A DNA stretch of 24,116 nt from Candidatus Nealsonbacteria bacterium RBG_13_42_11 (GTDB taxonomy: Bacteria > Patescibacteriota > Minisyncoccia > Minisyncoccales > RBG-13-42-11): NCBI GenBank assembly GCA_001821455.1, contig MHLY01000003.1, positions 56,559 to 80,674 on the forward strand, read 5' to 3'. This document shows positions 21,081 through 24,116 of this stretch, in pieces. The notes below the pieces were generated by a model. That model saw only the letters and a program-made list of their open reading frames with translations, was not told the DNA's origin and did not search any database. How positions within the stretch are numbered: position 1 is the stretch's first letter; each line of letters begins with the position of its first letter. Made by a program: the position numbers and the translations under genes.

Positions 21081-21540
21081 GTGTTTTTAATTCCCTTTCT
21101 ATTTCTTTGTTTAATTCCCGTTTTTTTATAGATTCTCTCTTATCAAATTTTCTTTTTCCTTTGCCTAATCCGAATTCAATCTTTATTTTAGCCTTTTCAG
21201 TATACACCTTAAGGGGCACCAAAGTCAACCCTCTTTCTTTTACCTTGCCGATTAAATGTTTAATCTCCGCTTTTCTTAAAAGAAGTTTTCTGGAGCGTTC
21301 GGGATTGTAATCCTTGGGAGCGTTTTTCGGCTGATAAGGCGGGATATTGGCTCCAATTAAAAAAACCTCAGGGATCCTGCCTGCGGCAGACTGTTTTAGC
21401 ACCACATAAGAGCCGGCCAGGTTGATCCTGCCCGACCTGATTGATTTTACTTCCTGGCCGATTAGAGCAATTCCAGCCTCAATCCTCTCTAAAATCTCAT
21501 AGTTGAAATACGCTTTTTTGTTTTCGGAAAATACCTTCAT
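21073..21540 (-). CDS. smpB: SsrA-binding protein SmpB
   Basis: A 155-aa SmpB, full length. It binds the tRNA-like domain of tmRNA and places it in stalled ribosomes. It begins VFSENKKAYFNYEILERIEAG, followed by ALIGQEVKSIRSGRINLAGSYV, YNPERSRKLLLRKAEI, GLTLVPLKVY, FGLGKGKRKFDKRE and a basic C-terminal tail. The TGA stop (21075-21073) lies within the mature tmRNA 5' end, an 8-nt overlap. TAAAAT lies exactly 6 nt before the ATG with TTCAAA 17 bases further, predicting a leaderless transcript that continues through ssrA. Confidence 0.97.
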   Translation of the reverse strand: MKVFSENKKAYFNYEILERIEAGIALIGQEVKSIRSGRINLAGSYVVLKQSAAGRIPEVFLIGANIPPYQPKNAPKDYNPERSRKLLLRKAEIKHLIGKVKERGLTLVPLKVYTEKAKIKIEFGLGKGKRKFDKRESIKKRELNKEIERELKTRG

Positions 21541-21546
21541 TCTTTA

Positions 21547-21575
21547 ATTTTAGCACTAAAACCTTTAATTTTGAA
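21547..21575 (-). promoter_or_regulatory. Promoter of the smpB-ssrA-infC-rpmI-rplT run, leaderless type
   Basis: On the minus strand, TTCAAA (21575-21570), 17 bases, TAAAAT (21552-21547), then 6 nt to the smpB ATG. It lies in the 63-bp divergent region shared with argS, which has its own TAAAAT at 21587-21592. Confidence 0.6.
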
Positions 21576-21603
21576 CAAAATTAAGGTAAAATTAATCATA
21601 ACG

Positions 21604-23160
21604 ATGAGGGAAGAAATTGAAAAATTAACAGAAAAAGCAGTAAAAAATCTTTGTAAAAAAGAGGTTAAGGTTAATATAGAACGGCCGCAAGATTCCAATT
21701 TCGGCGATTATGCCACCAATGTAGCGATGATAGTCAAAAAGAATCCTCAGGAAATCGTAAATCTCATAAAATCAGACATTTTAGAGAGGGTAGAGGTAAA
21801 AAACGGTTTCATCAATTTTTTTATTTCCAAAGAGTATTTACAAAAACAAGTCGGAGAGATTTTAAAAGAAAAAGACAAATTCGGCAATTTAAAAATCGGA
21901 AAAGGAGAAAAGGTTAATGTTGAGTTTATTTCCGCCAACCCGACAGGACCCTTACACTTAGGTCATGGCCGAGGAGCTTTTTTTGGAGATACTTTAGCTA
22001 ATATTTTAGGGAAATCAGGATTTAAGGTTATCCGAGAATATTATCTTAATGATGCTGCGGGGAGTCTCCAAATTAGAAACATAAGAACTACAGTCGAAAC
22101 AGTTTCAAAATTGCCGCCAGTTATCCAAGCCGCTTTATCTCCGGGAAGCCACCCTTATTATAATGAATATCTTAATAAGAAAATTTCAATTTTTAAATCA
22201 TGGGATAAAGTACTTTCCGCTATTCAAGAAGAAAATAAAAATTTTATTGAAAATAAATTAAAAATTAAGTTTGACAACTGGTTTTCGGAAGAAAAAGATC
22301 TCTACAAAAAAGATAAGGTAAAAAAAATTTATAAGTGGCTAAATAAGAAAAATTTAGTATACGAAAAAGAAGGCGCAAACTGGTTAAAAAGTTCAGAATA
22401 CGGAGACACTAAAGATTGGGTGGTGGAAAGAAGCGAAAACCAAGGAGGAGAATATACTTATTTGCTTTCTGATATTGCTTATCATAAAGATAAGTTCGAT
22501 AGAGGTTTCGATAAACTTATAGATATTTGGGGCGCTGATCATCAAGGGCACGTTGGTAAAATAAAAGCAGCGATTAAAATGTTGGGCTACAATACAGATG
22601 ATTTGGATATTTTAATTTGCCAAGTTGTCAGATTAAAAGGAGGGAAAATTTCGAAAAGGGAAGGTAATATCGTAACCTTAGAATGGTTAATAGATGAAGT
22701 CGGTTTAGATGCAACCAGATTTTTTTATTTAATGAAATCATTAGACACTCAAATGGAATTTGACGTAGAACTTGCAAAAAATAGATCAGCCAAAAGTCCG
22801 GTATATTATATTCAGTATGCTAACGCCAGAATTTGCAGTATTCTTCGTAAGGCCTCAGGTTTTAAGCCCCAAACATTAAGCCTCAATTTATTAACTCATC
22901 CCAGCGAATTAAAACTTATTAAAGAATTAATCAGATTACCGGAAATTATTGAGGATACCAGTAAAGATTATCAGGTTCAGCGGTTGCCTCAGTATGCGAT
23001 GAATTTGGCAACGGTATTCCACCAGTTTTATCGTGATTGCCGCGTAATTTCTGAAGATAAAAAATTAACTCAAGCCAGATTAACTCTGGTTTTAGCCGTT
23101 AAAATCGTTTTGAAAAACACTTTAGATTTAATGGGTATTTCCGCCCCGGAAAAAATGTAG
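21604..23160 (+). CDS. argS: Arginyl-tRNA synthetase
   Basis: A 518-aa class I ArgRS from the ATG at 21604 (MREEIEKLTEKAV). A TTG at 21571 would add 11 residues and was not preferred. The N-terminal Add-1 domain includes ERPQDSNFGDYATNVAM; the HIGH motif is SANPTGPLHLGHGRGAFFGD, followed by EYYLNDAAGSLQ, the ArgRS signature IWGADHQGHVGKIKAAI, and the KMSKS-like ISKREGNIVTL. The C-terminal DALR anticodon-binding domain has YYIQYANARICSIL. A TAAAAT (21587-21592) is 11 nt before the ATG. It is followed 4 nt later by ileS, so the two synthetases are probably co-transcribed. Confidence 0.97.
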   Translation: MREEIEKLTEKAVKNLCKKEVKVNIERPQDSNFGDYATNVAMIVKKNPQEIVNLIKSDILERVEVKNGFINFFISKEYLQKQVGEILKEKDKFGNLKIGKGEKVNVEFISANPTGPLHLGHGRGAFFGDTLANILGKSGFKVIREYYLNDAAGSLQIRNIRTTVETVSKLPPVIQAALSPGSHPYYNEYLNKKISIFKSWDKVLSAIQEENKNFIENKLKIKFDNWFSEEKDLYKKDKVKKIYKWLNKKNLVYEKEGANWLKSSEYGDTKDWVVERSENQGGEYTYLLSDIAYHKDKFDRGFDKLIDIWGADHQGHVGKIKAAIKMLGYNTDDLDILICQVVRLKGGKISKREGNIVTLEWLIDEVGLDATRFFYLMKSLDTQMEFDVELAKNRSAKSPVYYIQYANARICSILRKASGFKPQTLSLNLLTHPSELKLIKELIRLPEIIEDTSKDYQVQRLPQYAMNLATVFHQFYRDCRVISEDKKLTQARLTLVLAVKIVLKNTLDLMGISAPEKM

Positions 23161-23164
23161 ACAC

Positions 23165-24116
23165 ATGGACATAGATTTTCCTAAATTAGAGAAAAAAATA
23201 CTGAATTTTTGGAAAGAAAATAATGTTTTTGAAAAATCAATTTCGCAGCGCAAAAAAGCGCAAAATTTTGTTTTTTTTGAAGGTCCGCCGACTGCTAACG
23301 GGAAACCCGGCATCCACCACGTTTTAAGCCGGGTTTTTAAAGACATAATTTGCCGCTACAAAACCATGCAGGGCTTCAGGGTGCAAAGAAAAGCCGGCTG
23401 GGACACTCAGGGCCTGCCGGTTGAGTTGCAGATTGAGAAAAAACTAGGGTTTAAAAATAAAAAAGACATTGAAAAATTCGGCATCGCCAAGTTCAACAAA
23501 TTATGCAAAGAATCGGTCTGGGAATACAAAAAGGACTGGGAAGATTTAACCGAAAGGATTGCCTTCTGGCTTGATTTGAAAAATCCTTACATTACCTACG
23601 AAGCAAATTATATTGAATCCGTCTGGTGGATTATTAAGCAGATTTATCAAAAAGGGCTTATTTATCAGGGCCATAAAGTTGTTCCTTTTTGCCCGAGATG
23701 CGGGACGGCTCTTTCTTCGCACGAAGTTGCTTTAGGCTACGATAAAGTTAAAGAAAATTCGGTTTATATTAAATTCAAAGTTTTATCTACCAAGGAAAAA
23801 TGGCAGAATGCTTCCATTCTTTCCTGGACAACTACTCCCTGGACCTTGCCGGGAAACGTGGCTTTGGCCATTAATCCGGAATCAGTTTATGTTAAAGCGG
23901 AAGCTGAGAACGAAATACTTATCCTGGCGAAAGAGAGATTAAACGTTCTGGATAAAGATTATAAAATTCTTGAAGAATTCAAAGGCAACAGTATTTTAGG
24001 CCTGTCATACCAGCCGTTATTCAATATCCCCCAGCTAAAAACTCAAAATGCCTACAAAGTTTATCCGGCCGACTTCGTCACTATGGAAGAAGGAACAGGC
24101 GTGGTTCATATAGCCG
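23165..24116 (+). CDS. ileS: Isoleucyl-tRNA synthetase, type 2 (3' end outside window)
   Basis: The N-terminal 317 codons of IleRS; the frame stays open to the right edge. The active-site block is EGPPTANGKPGIHHVLSR (HIGH variant), then FKDIICRYKTMQGFRV and GWDTQGLPVELQIEKKLG, then VVPFCPRCGTALSSHEVALGY and the start of the editing domain SWTTTPWTLPGNVALAI, ending MEEGTGVVHIA. The GPPTANGKPGIHH form is typical of IleRS2, the eukaryal-like clade often associated with low mupirocin sensitivity, rather than the E. coli type. The usual WDTHGLP reads WDTQGLP here. It follows argS by 4 nt. Confidence 0.93.
   Translation, partial: MDIDFPKLEKKILNFWKENNVFEKSISQRKKAQNFVFFEGPPTANGKPGIHHVLSRVFKDIICRYKTMQGFRVQRKAGWDTQGLPVELQIEKKLGFKNKKDIEKFGIAKFNKLCKESVWEYKKDWEDLTERIAFWLDLKNPYITYEANYIESVWWIIKQIYQKGLIYQGHKVVPFCPRCGTALSSHEVALGYDKVKENSVYIKFKVLSTKEKWQNASILSWTTTPWTLPGNVALAINPESVYVKAEAENEILILAKERLNVLDKDYKILEEFKGNSILGLSYQPLFNIPQLKTQNAYKVYPADFVTMEEGTGVVHIA

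Noticed and set aside
20990..21310. 106-aa + strand open frame
   Set aside because: It is antisense to the smpB 3' end and the tmRNA 5' half, and has no recognisable domain.
21571..21603. TTG-initiated extension of argS
   Set aside because: The extra 11 residues cover the likely promoter -10; ATG at 21604 is the better start.

Overview
This 24.1 kb window (AT-rich, densely coding) looks like a chromosomal segment of a Patescibacteria/CPR bacterium, probably Parcubacteria-like. It is bacterial: tmRNA, SmpB, IF-3, L35, L20, a GreA-type factor and a Mur ligase are all present. Several genes have archaeal or eukaryal affinity: archease, RtcB, RtcA, Elp3, a Trm9-like methyltransferase, a CDP-archaeol-synthase-like protein, EndoQ and type-2 IleRS. 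TGA terminates genes (for example smpB and the first radical SAM gene), so the code is standard and not the TGA=Gly code of Gracilibacteria. Most starts lack a Shine-Dalgarno sequence. Several carry a -10-like hexamer about 6 nt upstream of the ATG, which suggests leaderless mRNAs.

Layout. 1-1391: 3' part of a B12-binding radical SAM gene, ending in a terminator. 1434-6486: tight seven-gene + operon of MurE-like ligase, PHP hydrolase, archease, RtcB, a 45-aa basic protein, CarS-like CTP transferase and CDP-alcohol phosphatidyltransferase. 6473-8743: Elp3 (-) and a Trm9/ALKBH8-like methyltransferase (+) whose start codons abut. 8744-9156: tRNA-Arg(CCG) enclosed by a 17-base inverted repeat, then a candidate structured ncRNA with its own promoter and terminator-like hairpin. 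9157-11701: LOG/SLOG protein, EF-Tu-domain-2-like protein, MgtC and endonuclease Q. 11702-12170: a promoter, a palindromic element, a terminator-like hairpin and a small CxxC protein gene. 12173-13195 (-): RtcA. 13196-14024: promoter, small membrane-peptide leader ORF, mutually exclusive RNA hairpins and greA. 14056-19602 (+): HD hydrolase, alpha/beta hydrolase, flippase-like membrane protein, half-size MFS protein, PolX, Nudix hydrolase and a Cys-rich small protein. 19629-21540 (-): smpB, ssrA (tmRNA), infC, rpmI and rplT in order, with the tmRNA 5' end overlapping the smpB stop. 21604-24116 (+): argS, then ileS cut by the window end.

Functional themes: RNA repair and ligation (archease, RtcB, RtcA), wobble-uridine modification (Elp3 plus Trm9-like), DNA repair (EndoQ, PolX), ribosome rescue and translation initiation (SmpB/tmRNA/IF-3), and envelope lipid and wall synthesis. 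The observations most worth following are the Elp3/Trm9-like pair, the unassigned RNA at about 8942-9136, the leader ORF with attenuator-like hairpins before greA, and the compact smpB-ssrA-infC locus with a divergent tmRNA.
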